This document shows positions 34,171 through 45,493 of a stretch of 64,000 nucleotides of DNA, piece by piece. The notes beneath the pieces were generated by a model. It was given only the letters and a program-made list of their open reading frames with translations. It searched no databases and was not told the DNA's origin. The stretch covers positions 1 through 64,000 of the forward strand of contig CANSQM010000014.1 in the NCBI GenBank assembly GCA_947649205.1, read 5' to 3'. A program made the translations under genes and the position numbers. Source of the DNA: an uncultured Enterorhabdus sp. GTDB taxonomy: Bacteria > Actinomycetota > Coriobacteriia > Coriobacteriales > Eggerthellaceae. Within the stretch, counting starts at the first letter, position 1. The number at the start of each line of letters is the position of its first letter.

Positions 34171-34200
34171 AAAAAGGGCGCCGGCCGAAGCCGACGCCCT
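34171..34200 (-). terminator. Terminator after the DUF1269 gene
   Basis: A stem AGGGCGTCGGC / GCCGGCGCCCT, one mismatch apart, closes on a TTCG loop and is followed on the minus strand by TTTTTG. It lies 62 nt after the stop of the DUF1269-family gene. Confidence 0.9.
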
Positions 34201-34262
34201 GAAGTGGCGAGACGAAGGACGGGGCCTCAGGCCCGCACCTATCGAGCGAAGCGCTCAGCGAG

Positions 34263-34751
34263 CTAGCACTTGCCGAGCTCGCACTTGAGCTCTTCCTCGT
34301 CCTTGATGGACAGCGAGGTCTGGAGCACGTCGCCGCCGAAGGGGCGCATGGCGGCCACGAACTTGTCCTCGGTCATCTCGTTGACCACCATGAACACGGC
34401 GGCGGAATCCCGGTCGTTCAGCAGACCGCGCACACGGTCCTGGAAGTCCTCGTCCACGCCGCGCTTCACGAAGAAGCCGGTGATGGCGCCCAGGCCCGCG
34501 CCCAGGGCAGCGCCCCAGAAGGGGATGAGGAAGATGAGCCCGAAGAGCATGCCCCAGAACAGGCCCCATACCGTGGAGTTGCCGATGGGGGCGCCGGGGG
34601 TCACGACGTCGAACTTGCCGTTGTCGCGACGGGCTACCACGGCGACGGACTGGATGTTCACGATGAAATCGTTGCCGAGATTCAGAATCTCGTTGTAGGC
34701 GGCCTTGGCCTTATCCTCGGTGGGATAGCCGAGCACGAGCAGCGTAGACAT
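34263..34751 (-). CDS. DUF1269-family membrane protein
   Basis: A 162-residue protein with a central Gly-rich hydrophobic hairpin (STVWGLFWGMLFGLIFLIPF then GAALGAGLGAITGFFV) between alpha/beta ends (LLVLGYPTEDKAKAAYNEI; SAAVFMVVNEMTEDKFVAAM). This matches the DUF1269/glycine-zipper membrane family. The function is unknown; relatives are often stress-induced. GAAAGGA precedes the ATG, and a strong terminator follows, so it is a single-gene unit. Confidence 0.8.
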   Translation of the reverse strand: MSTLLVLGYPTEDKAKAAYNEILNLGNDFIVNIQSVAVVARRDNGKFDVVTPGAPIGNSTVWGLFWGMLFGLIFLIPFWGAALGAGLGAITGFFVKRGVDEDFQDRVRGLLNDRDSAAVFMVVNEMTEDKFVAAMRPFGGDVLQTSLSIKDEEELKCELGKC

Positions 34752-34849
34752 AGGGGGTTCCTTTCTCGGGGTGTAACTGCGTGGCCCCTACTCTAAAGAT
34801 GACCCTCCCGCAAAGAGCTGGGCACGCCCTATCTGTCACCACGCGATGA

Positions 34850-36646
<1,797 letters not shown>

Positions 36647-36679
36647 GAGAGAGCGACACAGCGTCAGGCGTCGGCAGCC

Positions 36680-37453
36680 CTACACCGGGCGCTCGTGGCC
36701 TTCCTCGGTCGTCAGAATGACCGGACCGTCCTCGGTGATGGCGACGGTCTTCTCGAAGTGCACCGAGGGGCGCCCGTCCCGGGTGCGCACGAGCCAGCCG
36801 TCGGGGCCCTGCACGGTCTTGCGGGTGCCGGCGTTCACCATGGGCTCGATGGCCAGCACCATGCCGGGCAGCAGCTTCAACCCCGTGCGGCGCCGGCCGA
36901 AGTTCGGTACATTGGGATCCTCGTGCATATCCCGGCCGATGCCGTGGCCCACGTACTCGCGCACCACAGAGAACCCGGCCGCCTCGGCCAGGGACTGCAC
37001 TGTATGCCCGATATCCCCCAGGCGCTTCTTGGGGCACGCCGCCGCGAGCCCCTCCCACAGGCACTGCTCCCCCACGGCCAGAAGCCGCGCCGTCTCGGGC
37101 GCCACCTCTCCCACCGGGTAGGTCCAGGCGTTGTCGCCCACCCAGCCGTCCACGATGGCCCCCGTGTCGATGGAGATGATATCGCCCGCGCGCAGGCGCA
37201 CCTTCTTCGAGGGAATGCCGTGCACCACCGCGTCGTTCACCGAGGCACAGATGGAGCCCGGGAAACCGCCGTAGCCCTTGAAGGCGGGGATGCCGCCCTC
37301 GGCGCGGATGACCCGCTCGGCAATGGCGTCCAGCTCGGCCGTGGTGACGCCCGGCTCCACCGCCTCCCCCACCCGGCGCAGGGCCAGGGCCGACACGCGG
37401 CCGGCCTCCCTCATGGCCTCGATCTGGGCCGGGGACTTCAACTTCACGGCCAC
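36680..37453 (-). CDS. map: Methionine aminopeptidase, type I
   Basis: A 257-residue metalloenzyme. Metal ligands and active-site residues are in VVHGIPS (His), ISIDTGAIVDGWVGDNAWT (two Asp), YVGHGIGRDMHEDP (His), LAIEPMV (Glu) and HFEKTVAITE (Glu). It removes N-terminal Met. The GTG at 37453 has GAGAGGAGG 6 nt upstream. No N-terminal zinc-finger extension. Confidence 0.96.
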   Translation of the reverse strand: MAVKLKSPAQIEAMREAGRVSALALRRVGEAVEPGVTTAELDAIAERVIRAEGGIPAFKGYGGFPGSICASVNDAVVHGIPSKKVRLRAGDIISIDTGAIVDGWVGDNAWTYPVGEVAPETARLLAVGEQCLWEGLAAACPKKRLGDIGHTVQSLAEAAGFSVVREYVGHGIGRDMHEDPNVPNFGRRRTGLKLLPGMVLAIEPMVNAGTRKTVQGPDGWLVRTRDGRPSVHFEKTVAITEDGPVILTTEEGHERPV

Positions 37454-37549
37454 GGGCCGCCTCCTCTCGCATAGGCGCGGCGGCCATCGGGGCATCGCGC
37501 TCCATCGGCCGCCGCGCCGCAGGTTTCGGGTCATCGCGCCCTGCTGCTC

Positions 37550-39643
37550 CTAGCGCCGCAGCCTCCGGGCGACCTTGCGCACGGCTCCGGCAATGAACGA
37601 TGCCTCGGGCCAGTTCCAGTGCACCGCAGGACCGTAAGTCACGGCCAGGGCCGCCACGCCGCCGACGACGATATAGGCAAAGGCCTGCCCCACACTGCCG
37701 TTCAGCGGGCCGAAGCCCAGCGACAGCCCTACGAGCACCCCATAGCCCACGGCCGCCCCGGCCCCGCCGAGGGCCACGGCCAGCAGCAGCGAGCGCACCA
37801 CGCCCCCCAGGCCCATGGGGCCGTAGTGCCAGCGCAGATAGATGAAGGCCACTCCGTCGCCGATCACGTAGGACACGATGGTCGATGCGGCAATGGCCTC
37901 CAGGGTGACGGCGTAGCCGGCCTGGTAGGCCGCCGCGGCCCCCACGGTCACGGCCACCTGGGCCGCCACGGCGACGAAATTGATGACCGAAAACACGCCC
38001 ATGCGCCGGATGGAGCTGAATATCTTGTTCAGGTAGGCGTTCACCCCGTAGAACGGCAGGGCCACGGCCATGACCGCCAGATAGTGGGCAATCTGGGCGA
38101 TGGCGTCCTCGGTGAAGGCGCCGATATGGTACAGGGTCACGAGCGGCGTGGCGAACACCATGAGGTACAGCGCCATGGGCACCATGAGGAACAGGATCTG
38201 CCGCGTGCCGTCGATGATGCCGGCCACCACGCCCCGCACGTTCCCATCGGCCTGCATCTCCGACAACTCAGTAAACAGCGTGGTGGTCACCGGCACCGCC
38301 AGAAACGAGTACGGGAAGGTGAACCACAGCCGCGCGTAGGCGATGACCGACGGACCGTTGTCGGCGAACACATAGGAGGCGGCGTTCTGGGCCGATACCG
38401 TGGCAAAGGAGCACACGGTCACGAAGATGGCCGGCGCCCCCAGGCGCAGCGTGTCCACCAAAGCCGGGTCGTGCAGGTCGATGCGCGGGCGCAGGCGAAT
38501 GCCCACCTTCCTAAGGGCGGGAATCTGGAAGGCCATCTGCACGAACACGCCAAGCGGGTTGCCGATGGCAATGGCGAAGTAGGCCAGGTTCTGGTCATGG
38601 GAGGCCAGCACTGCGTACAGGATGAACGAGGCGATGACGATGACGTTGTTGAACACCGGGGCGAACGACGACCAGAAGTACTCCCGGTTGGCGTTCAGCA
38701 GCCCCGACACGATGGAAGAGGCCCCATAGAACACCACCTGCACGGCGAAGAACTGGAAGAAGAAGGTAGCGAGCGCCATCTCGTCCTGGTTCGAGTAGAA
38801 GCTCTGGGTGTAGATGACCTGCCCGGCGAAGACGATGCAGAGCACCGACACTACGGCGAGCAGGGCCACCACGATGGTGAGCAAATTCGAGGCGTAGGCG
38901 TTGCCCCGCTCGTGGCCGAGCTGCTTTTTCACCGACAGGTACACCGGCAGAAACGCCGTGATGAGCATGCCGCCCATGACCAGCTCGTAGAGCATGTTCG
39001 GCAGGTTGTTGGCCACCTGGTAGGAACTGGACACGAAGGTGGAGCCCAGCGCGAAGGCCATGGCCCAGGTGCGGGCGAAGCCGGTGATGCGGGAGACGAT
39101 GACGCAGATGGAGATGAGGGCCGCGCTGGCCCCCACCGATTCGGCTCGGGCCATCTCGTCGGGCACGGCGGTCTCGGCGGCCAGGGCGCCGGGGGCGGCC
39201 GCCTCCTCGACGGCCAGCACCTCCTGCTGGCGGATGGACTGTTCCATCACCGCCGAGGGAATGGTACGGTCGAGCCCGGCATGGGCCCCCACCACGGGAA
39301 TGAGCCCCGTGGCCCCGGGATCGGTCGGCGGGTTCACGAGCGTCTTGTCGGAGCCGCGATGGCGGCCGCGGGCCGGCAGCTCACGGGCCTCTTTCAGCCA
39401 ACGGGGATTGTTGGTATTGGGCAGGGGCGCTGCGGGCGCGCCCGCCTCCGGGGCGTCGTTCCGAGCTGCGGCCCTGCGCGCATCCGTCGCGGGCCCCACG
39501 GCCCCGTCGGCCCCGGCCCCGGGCCGCGCGGCTTCCGCAGCCCCGCCGTTGCGGCGGGACCGCGCCACGGGCGCAGAGGCCCCTGCGGAGGCGGAGACCG
39601 GGCGGGACTTGATGTGTCGTGCTCGTTGGAGCTTATCTGGCAT
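37550..39643 (-). CDS. murJ: Lipid II flippase MurJ/MviN with N-terminal extension
   Basis: A 697-residue protein. Residues from about 170 form the MOP-family flippase with about 14 helices (SRITGFARTWAMAFALGSTF, NNLPNMLYELVMGGML, NAYLNKIFSSIRRM). Before this is a basic, Ala/Pro/Arg-rich cytoplasmic extension of about 170 residues that typical MurJ proteins lack; its role is unknown, and actinobacterial MurJ proteins often carry extra soluble domains. It flips lipid II outward for FtsW and the PBPs. TAAGG lies upstream of the ATG; nadK is divergent. Confidence 0.93.
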   Translation of the reverse strand: MPDKLQRARHIKSRPVSASAGASAPVARSRRNGGAAEAARPGAGADGAVGPATDARRAAARNDAPEAGAPAAPLPNTNNPRWLKEARELPARGRHRGSDKTLVNPPTDPGATGLIPVVGAHAGLDRTIPSAVMEQSIRQQEVLAVEEAAAPGALAAETAVPDEMARAESVGASAALISICVIVSRITGFARTWAMAFALGSTFVSSSYQVANNLPNMLYELVMGGMLITAFLPVYLSVKKQLGHERGNAYASNLLTIVVALLAVVSVLCIVFAGQVIYTQSFYSNQDEMALATFFFQFFAVQVVFYGASSIVSGLLNANREYFWSSFAPVFNNVIVIASFILYAVLASHDQNLAYFAIAIGNPLGVFVQMAFQIPALRKVGIRLRPRIDLHDPALVDTLRLGAPAIFVTVCSFATVSAQNAASYVFADNGPSVIAYARLWFTFPYSFLAVPVTTTLFTELSEMQADGNVRGVVAGIIDGTRQILFLMVPMALYLMVFATPLVTLYHIGAFTEDAIAQIAHYLAVMAVALPFYGVNAYLNKIFSSIRRMGVFSVINFVAVAAQVAVTVGAAAAYQAGYAVTLEAIAASTIVSYVIGDGVAFIYLRWHYGPMGLGGVVRSLLLAVALGGAGAAVGYGVLVGLSLGFGPLNGSVGQAFAYIVVGGVAALAVTYGPAVHWNWPEASFIAGAVRKVARRLRR

Positions 39644-39668
39644 GAACGCGCCTTAGGGAACCATCGGG

Positions 39669-39674
39669 TATAAT
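39669..39674 (+). promoter_or_regulatory. -10 element for nadK
   Basis: TATAAT in the 66-bp gap between divergent murJ and nadK, 36 nt before the nadK start. A minus-strand TATGAT at 39681-39686 is the likely murJ -10. Both -35 regions are weak. Confidence 0.5.
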
Positions 39675-39709
39675 CGACAATCATAGCAAAGTTGGGAAAG
39701 TGAAGCCCT

Positions 39710-40714
39710 ATGCAGATACTTGTTGTGCGCAATAACTCCAATCCGCAGGCCGTGGACGCCTCGCTGCTGCTGACCGCCTACCTGGGCGAGCAGGGCGTGC
39801 GGGCCCTCGTGGCCGATTCCGCCTCCCTCGGCAACGACCAGGGCCGCGCCGCCATCCGCGCCCAGTTACCCGAGAACCTCGACATGGCCATCGTGCTCGG
39901 CGGCGACGGCACGGTGCTCCACACGGTGCACCTCCTGAACGACCGCCAGGTGCCCATCCTGCCCGTGAACTTCGGCCGCCTGGGCTTTCTCGCCAACGCC
40001 GAAGACGGCGGCCTTGTGCCCCTCGTGGCCGAGGCCCTGGCCGGGGAACTGGTGGCCGAGCGCCGCAGCCTCTTGGCCGTGCGCGTGGTCTGCGAGGGCG
40101 AGGCCGACCCCTACGGCGACGGCGACGGGGGCCTCTTGGCGCCCCAGGAAATCAGCGAAGAGGCCTATGCCGCCTCCATCGATCCCGACGCGGTCTCCAT
40201 CGGGGGCACCATGATGCCGCCGGACAAGTTCGGCGTGAACCTGCGCGGCATGGCCGGCATCCGCCACTTCATCGCCTTGAACGAGGTGGCCATCACCCGC
40301 GGCGCCCTCGGCCGCATCATCGAGCTGTCCCTCGATATCTCCGGCATCCACGTCGCCCGCATGCGCGGGGACGGCCTCGTCGTCTCCACGGCCACCGGTT
40401 CCACCGCCTACGCCCTCTCGGCCGGCGGCCCCCTCGTCTCGCCCCGCTTCACCGGCATGGTGGCTGTGCCCCTGGCCCCCCACACCCTCCATTCCCGGGC
40501 CATCGTCACCGATGCCAGCGACGTCATCGAGGTCACCTTCGACGACACCGAGGACTACCGCGACGCCACCCTGTTCGTCGACGGCGAGATCGTCCCCTTC
40601 GAGCACTCCCTCGAGAAGCTCTACGTGCAGTGCGCCCCCTATCCGGTCACGCTCCTGCGCGCCGGCGGTGCCACCTTCTACGAGCGCATCTCCCACGACT
40701 TCTTCGGCGAATAA
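39710..40714 (+). CDS. nadK: NAD kinase
   Basis: A 334-residue kinase with VLGGDGTVLHTVHL (GGDGT site), NFGRLGFL, ALNEVAITRG (NE motif) and STATGSTAYALSAGGPLVSP. It phosphorylates NAD to NADP. A Gly/Asp-rich insertion of about 40 residues (near 125-170) lies between the two domains before the NE motif and makes it longer than the usual 290. The ATG is the first in frame. Confidence 0.95.
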   Translation: MQILVVRNNSNPQAVDASLLLTAYLGEQGVRALVADSASLGNDQGRAAIRAQLPENLDMAIVLGGDGTVLHTVHLLNDRQVPILPVNFGRLGFLANAEDGGLVPLVAEALAGELVAERRSLLAVRVVCEGEADPYGDGDGGLLAPQEISEEAYAASIDPDAVSIGGTMMPPDKFGVNLRGMAGIRHFIALNEVAITRGALGRIIELSLDISGIHVARMRGDGLVVSTATGSTAYALSAGGPLVSPRFTGMVAVPLAPHTLHSRAIVTDASDVIEVTFDDTEDYRDATLFVDGEIVPFEHSLEKLYVQCAPYPVTLLRAGGATFYERISHDFFGE

Positions 40715-40770
40715 GGGCCGCACAGAAGGGAGCGACCGCGCCCTCAGGCCCCTCCCCCATCCCGAAACGC

Positions 40771-40810
40771 AAAAGAGCCCCGCGACCGGAACAGTCGCGG
40801 GGCTCTTCTT
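40771..40810. terminator. Bidirectional terminator between nadK and rplA
   Basis: A perfect 12-bp stem (GAGCCCCGCGAC / GTCGCGGGGCTC) with a 7-nt loop; TTCTT follows on the plus strand and TTTT on the minus strand. It ends both the nadK and the rplK-rplA transcripts. Confidence 0.92.
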
Positions 40811-40831
40811 ACTGATAGAGAAGCGTGTCGG

Positions 40832-41542
40832 CTACTCGGCAGCCTGGGTGTAGGCGCGGGTCACGGAGGAGTCCACGGCCACGCCCGGGGTCATGGTGCC
40901 CGAGACGGTGACGGACTTCACGTACTTGCCCTTGGCCGCGGCCGGCTTCATGCGCAGGATCTCGTCGTAGACGGCGCCGTAGTTCTCGGCCAACTGCTCG
41001 GCGGTGAAGGACACCTTGCCGAGGATGACGTGGGCGATGCCGTAACGGTCGGCGCGGTACTCCACGCGGCCGCCCTTCAGCTCGTTGATGGCCTTGGCCA
41101 CGTCGTTGGTGACGGTGCCCAGCTTCGGGTTCGGCATGAGGCCGCGGGGGCCGAGGATCTTGCCGAGACGGCCGACCTTGCCCATCTGATCCGGGGTAGC
41201 CACGGCGGCGTCGAAGTTGAACTCGCCGGCCTGGATCTGCTCCATGAGGATGTCGGTGCCCACGATGTCGGCGCCCGCCTCCTCGGCGGCCTGGGCGGCA
41301 GCGCCCTCGGCGAACACGGCCACGCGCACGGTCTTGCCGGAGCCGTTGGGCAGGCTCACGGTGCCGCGCAGCTGCTGGTCGGCCTGACGGGTATCAATGC
41401 CCAGGCGGAAGTCGCCGGTCACGGTCTCGTCGAAGTTGGCCGTGGAGATCTCCTTCAGCAGCTCCATGGCCGCCAGCGGGGACACCGGCTCGGCCGGAAT
41501 CTGCGCCTCAGCGGCAACGTACTTCTTGGACTTCTTGCTCAT
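40832..41542 (-). CDS. rplA: 50S ribosomal protein L1
   Basis: A 236-residue L1. Landmarks are [71 protein letters not shown] and [15 protein letters not shown]. It forms the L1 stalk and in many bacteria represses its own operon by binding mRNA. The ATG at 41542 has GAAAGGA upstream. Confidence 0.97.
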   Translation of the reverse strand: MSKKSKKYVAAEAQIPAEPVSPLAAMELLKEISTANFDETVTGDFRLGIDTRQADQQLRGTVSLPNGSGKTVRVAVFAEGAAAQAAEEAGADIVGTDILMEQIQAGEFNFDAAVATPDQMGKVGRLGKILGPRGLMPNPKLGTVTNDVAKAINELKGGRVEYRADRYGIAHVILGKVSFTAEQLAENYGAVYDEILRMKPAAAKGKYVKSVTVSGTMTPGVAVDSSVTRAYTQAAE

Positions 41543-41624
41543 TGCAATTCCTTTCGTGGTAATGGCGGGCGCTTCTAGCCCTTCCACTGGTTCAGCTTGC
41601 ACAGAGGCAAGCCCTGCTTACAAA

Positions 41625-42122
41625 CTAGTCGACGGCCTTGCCCTGAAGCATCGCGGCCACCTTGCGGCTGGGCACGTACTTCTTCTTCATCTCGCGGCCC
41701 TCGATGCGCACGCCCATGGAGCGGGCGGTGCCGGCCACGATCTCCATGGCGGCCTCAATGGTGTTGGCGTTCAGGTCGGGCATCTTGATCTCGGCGATCT
41801 CGCGGAGCTGGTCCTCGGTGAGGGTGCCGGCCACCTGAATCTGCGGAATGGCGGCGCCGCTCTTGATGCCGAGCTTCTCCTTGATGAGCACGGCCGCCGG
41901 AGGGGTCTTGCACACGAAGGTGAAGGACTTGTCCTCGTAGACGGTGATCTCAACGGGGATGATGGTGCCGGCCTGGTCCTGCGTCTGGGCGTTGAACGCC
42001 TGGCAGAACTGCATGATGTTGACGCCCTGGGCGCCAAGGGCGGGACCAACCGGGGGAGCCGGGTTAGCGGCACCGGCGGGGATTTGCAGCTTTACAAATC
42101 CGGTGACTTTCTTGTCAGCCAT
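41625..42122 (-). CDS. rplK: 50S ribosomal protein L11
   Basis: A 165-residue L11: [32 protein letters not shown] and the C-terminal RNA-binding domain ([23 protein letters not shown]). The C-terminus is about 20 residues longer than the usual 142, ending in a basic Lys-rich tail ([20 protein letters not shown]). It forms the GTPase-associated centre with L10. Start supported by AAAGGT upstream. Confidence 0.96.
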   Translation of the reverse strand: MADKKVTGFVKLQIPAGAANPAPPVGPALGAQGVNIMQFCQAFNAQTQDQAGTIIPVEITVYEDKSFTFVCKTPPAAVLIKEKLGIKSGAAIPQIQVAGTLTEDQLREIAEIKMPDLNANTIEAAMEIVAGTARSMGVRIEGREMKKKYVPSRKVAAMLQGKAVD

Positions 42123-42183
42123 CTGTGACTACCTTTCAGATGAATCGACTACTACTTCTCTATCACTATAAACTCGAGGTTCG

Positions 42184-42210
42184 TGAGAAGCCCCGGTCCA
42201 CGCGGGCACA
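42184..42210 (-). promoter_or_regulatory. Stem-loop in the rplK leader, candidate L1 site
   Basis: On the minus strand GTGCCCG and CGGGG..CAC can form two short helices split by an asymmetric loop (GTG/CAC outside, CCCG/CGGG inside), the general shape of L1-binding mRNA leaders. Sequence match to the consensus is uncertain. TATAGT (42164-42169) downstream may be a -10. Confidence 0.3.
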
Positions 42211-42237
42211 ACCCCTCAAGTCAAAGTGCTTGCACAA

Positions 42238-42768
42238 TTAAATCTTGGCCACCTGGTCGAACGACAGCTCGACGGGGGTTTCGCGACCGAAGATGGAGAC
42301 CATGACCTTGACCTTGCCGGCCTCGGGCATAACCTCGGACACCGTGCCGTCGAACTCGGCAAGGGGGCCGTGGGTGACCTTCACCGACTGGCCGACCTCC
42401 AGGTTGGAGGAGGTCTTCTTCGGAGCCTCGCGGCTCGTGCGCTTCATGATCTTGTTGTACTCCTCACGGGTGAGCGCCTGGGGGTTGCCCTGGCTGCCCA
42501 CGAAGCCGGTGACGCCGGGAGTGTTGCGCACCGCAGCCCAGCTGCGATCGTCGAGCTCCATGCGCACGAGCACGTAGCCCGGGAACACCTTCTTCTCGCT
42601 CTCGACGCGACGGCCGCCCTCTTTGATCTCGGTGACCATCTCGGTGGGGATCTCAATGCCGAAGACGTTGTTCTCGAGGCCCATGACCTCGATACGCTGC
42701 TCCAGGTTGCTCTTCACCTTGTTCTCGTAACCGGAATAGGTGTGCAGCACGTACCACTTCTTAGCCAT
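42238..42768 (-). CDS. nusG: Transcription termination/antitermination protein NusG
   Basis: A 176-residue NusG: NGN domain ([36 protein letters not shown]) and C-terminal KOW domain ([19 protein letters not shown]). It binds RNA polymerase and aids elongation and transcription-translation coupling. AGGAG at the secE stop serves as its ribosome binding site. Confidence 0.97.
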   Translation of the reverse strand: MAKKWYVLHTYSGYENKVKSNLEQRIEVMGLENNVFGIEIPTEMVTEIKEGGRRVESEKKVFPGYVLVRMELDDRSWAAVRNTPGVTGFVGSQGNPQALTREEYNKIMKRTSREAPKKTSSNLEVGQSVKVTHGPLAEFDGTVSEVMPEAGKVKVMVSIFGRETPVELSFDQVAKI

Positions 42769-42780
42769 TGGTTCTAGCTC

Positions 42781-43185
42781 CTATCCCAGAGAGATGCCGG
42801 AGATCAGCACGAGCAACGGCGTGATGATCGCGTTGTCGAGAATCGCCACGAAGATACCGAAGAACAGCAGGGCCACCACGACCACGCCGCTCCAACGCAG
42901 GACGTCGGTGCGAGTCGGCCAGGTGACGCGCTTCATCTCGGCCTTCACATCGCGAAGGAACTGGAAGCGCTTCTTCTTCGGCTTCTCCTCGGCCTTCTTT
43001 GCGGGCTTGCCGCTATCGGAGGACGCAGAGGCATCGGGGCTCTTCTTGAACAGCCCCTTCTTCTCGGGAGCTGCCTCCTCGGCCTTGGCCGGCTGAAGGT
43101 TGGCGGCCTCGAGCTCACGCTCGATCTTGCGCTGCTGGCGAGCAGCGGAAGCCTTTGCCTTCTGTGTCTTTGATTTCTTAGCCAT
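42781..43185 (-). CDS. secE: Protein translocase subunit SecE
   Basis: A 134-residue SecE. The conserved part is C-terminal: amphipathic FLRDVKAEMKRVTWPTRTDV then one membrane helix (VVVVALLFFGIFVAILDNAI). The N-terminal 70 residues are charged (Lys/Ala/Glu) and not conserved. The ATG at 43185 has TAAGGA upstream. It clamps SecY in the translocon. Confidence 0.94.
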   Translation of the reverse strand: MAKKSKTQKAKASAARQQRKIERELEAANLQPAKAEEAAPEKKGLFKKSPDASASSDSGKPAKKAEEKPKKKRFQFLRDVKAEMKRVTWPTRTDVLRWSGVVVVALLFFGIFVAILDNAIITPLLVLISGISLG

Positions 43186-43258
43186 GGGGTTCCTTACGGA
43201 AATAATCTTTTCTCTAATCGCCAAAAAAGCAGCCTCTAGGCTGCTCACGTAAACAAGC

Positions 43259-43334
43259 TGGCAGGCCAGGAGGGACTCGAACCCCCAACATGCGGTTTTG
43301 GAGACCGCCGCTCTACCAATTGGAGCTACTGGCC
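43259..43334 (-). tRNA. tRNA-Trp (CCA)
   Basis: Cloverleaf with acceptor GGCCAGT / pairs at AGGCCAG side, anticodon loop CTCCAAA (anticodon CCA), T loop TTCGAGT, discriminator G and encoded 3' CCA at 43259-43261. It lies between rpmG and secE, a common arrangement. Confidence 0.96.
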
Positions 43335-43359
43335 TATGCCTGTTTCAGAACCTAACCTC

Positions 43360-43509
43360 TTATCGGGTTTCCTTGTGCAGGGTGTGCTTGTTGCACCACT
43401 TGCAGTACTTCTTGAACTCGATGCGGTCAGGATTGTTCTGCTTGTTCTTCTTGGTCGTGTAGTTACGGCGCTTGCACTCGGTGCAGGCCAGGGTGACCAG
43501 AGTACGCAT
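43360..43509 (-). CDS. rpmG: 50S ribosomal protein L33
   Basis: A 49-residue protein. It begins [20 protein letters not shown] and ends in [11 protein letters not shown]. Cys9, Cys12, Cys36 and Cys39 form a zinc ribbon, so this is the C+ (zinc) form of L33. AAAAGGAG lies 5 nt before the ATG. It follows tuf and precedes tRNA-Trp and secE. Confidence 0.97.
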   Translation of the reverse strand: MRTLVTLACTECKRRNYTTKKNKQNNPDRIEFKKYCKWCNKHTLHKETR

Positions 43510-43548
43510 GAATTCTCCTTTTACCTATAAAACCAAAATGCAGATTGG

Positions 43549-43554
43549 ATTATA
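43549..43554 (-). promoter_or_regulatory. -10 element for rpmG-secE-nusG
   Basis: A consensus TATAAT on the minus strand 39 nt before the rpmG start, after the hairpin that follows tuf. The -35 region is weak. Confidence 0.55.
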
Positions 43555-43573
43555 CACATGAAGCGCGGGGGAA

Positions 43574-43605
43574 GCAGGGCCCGCTCGGTGAAGAGCAGGC
43601 CCTGC
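43574..43605 (-). terminator. Stem-loop after tuf
   Basis: Arms GCAGGGCC-T-GCTC and GAGC-G-GGCCCTGC pair over 12 bp with one mismatch and a 6-nt loop, 23 nt after the tuf stop. The T-run is very short (TTCC), so partial termination is more likely than complete. Confidence 0.5.
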
Positions 43606-43628
43606 AAACAAACTTCAGATAAGCGAGC

Positions 43629-44831
<1,203 letters not shown>

Positions 44832-44872
44832 GTTTCATCCTCCTTCAAGGGTGATTGCGAAACGAATTTCAA

Positions 44873-44899
44873 CAAAATAAACGCGCCCGGAGGGCGCGG
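44873..44899 (-). terminator. Hairpin between tRNA-Met and tuf
   Basis: CGCGCCC-TCC-GGGCGCG followed on the minus strand by TTTATTTTG. It should stop much of the tRNA transcript before tuf, or act as a processing signal with read-through. Confidence 0.75.
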
Positions 44900-44908
44900 T
44901 AAATCTAA

Positions 44909-44984
44909 TGGTAGCGGTGACTGGATTTGAACCAGTGACGCCACGGGTATGAACCGTGTGCTCTGACCAACTGAGCTACACCGC
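44909..44984 (-). tRNA. tRNA-Met (CAT), elongator type
   Basis: Acceptor GCGGTGT pairs fully with the 3' side; the anticodon loop is TTCATAC, T loop TTCAAAT, and CCA is encoded at 44909-44911. A paired first base and the Tyr-Thr-Met order before tuf/rpmG favour elongator Met over initiator; a lysidine-modified tRNA-Ile is not excluded. Confidence 0.92.
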
Positions 44985-44988
44985 CAGG

Positions 44989-45064
44989 TGGAGCCTGCGA
45001 CCGGACTTGAACCGGTGACCTCTTCGTTACCAACGAAGTGCTCTACCGACTGAGCTACGCAGGC
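44989..45064 (-). tRNA. tRNA-Thr (GGT)
   Basis: Acceptor GCCTGCG / CGCAGGC, anticodon loop TTGGTAA (GGT), T loop TTCAAGT, discriminator T and encoded CCA. It lies 4 nt from tRNA-Met and tRNA-Tyr, so the three form one transcript. Confidence 0.96.
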
Positions 45065-45068
45065 GAAA

Positions 45069-45153
45069 TGGTGGGCGCGCTAGGATTCGAACCTAGGTAG
45101 GCATAACCAACGGGTTTACAGCCCGTCCCCTTTAACCACTCGGGCACACGCCC
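45069..45153 (-). tRNA. tRNA-Tyr (GTA)
   Basis: An 85-nt class II tRNA with a long variable arm; acceptor GGGCGTG / CGCGCCC, anticodon loop CTGTAAA (GTA), T loop TTCGAAT, discriminator A and encoded CCA at 45069-45071. First gene of the tRNA transcript. Confidence 0.96.
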
Positions 45154-45231
45154 ATTTCGGCGCTGAATTCATGTGTACTTTTCAAGCTGCCGCTCGTTTG
45201 CATCCGTCGCCGGAACAAGCGAGCGAACGGA

Positions 45232-45260
45232 ATAATACGCTACGGCAACGAACGTGTCAA
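45232..45260 (-). promoter_or_regulatory. Strong promoter of the tRNA-Tyr-Thr-Met (tuf) transcript
   Basis: TTGACA (45255-45260), a 17-bp spacer and TATTAT (45232-45237) on the minus strand, about 75 nt upstream of tRNA-Tyr. This is the closest match to the sigma consensus seen in the window. Confidence 0.88.
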
Positions 45261-45430
45261 CCGTTTACACGCCCCCGGGCGTGTCTCCATCATTCCTCCC
45301 CAAAATCCCGTCCCCCCCCTCGTCTTACTATATATATGGTAGAAACGACCATCGAGACCCGCGGGGGCGCCTTCAGGGGATTTCCCTATTGTGAATCCCT
45401 TCTGGAAGGGACGTGAAGATGGCCGTGGCG

Positions 45431-45439
45431 TGCTATGAT
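45431..45439 (+). promoter_or_regulatory. Extended -10 promoter for the NlpC/P60 gene
   Basis: TGC-TATGAT (TG at 45431-45432, TATGAT at 45434-45439) is an extended -10 element 54 nt before the start codon. No good -35. The rest of 45154-45493 holds the divergent tRNA promoter and a small hairpin (ACACGCCC/GGGCGTGT, 45267-45284) but no gene. Confidence 0.55.
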
Positions 45440-45493
45440 ACACGAACTAGTTTGCACTGAACGCACCAGATGCTCCCCAGGAGGTCACACTAT

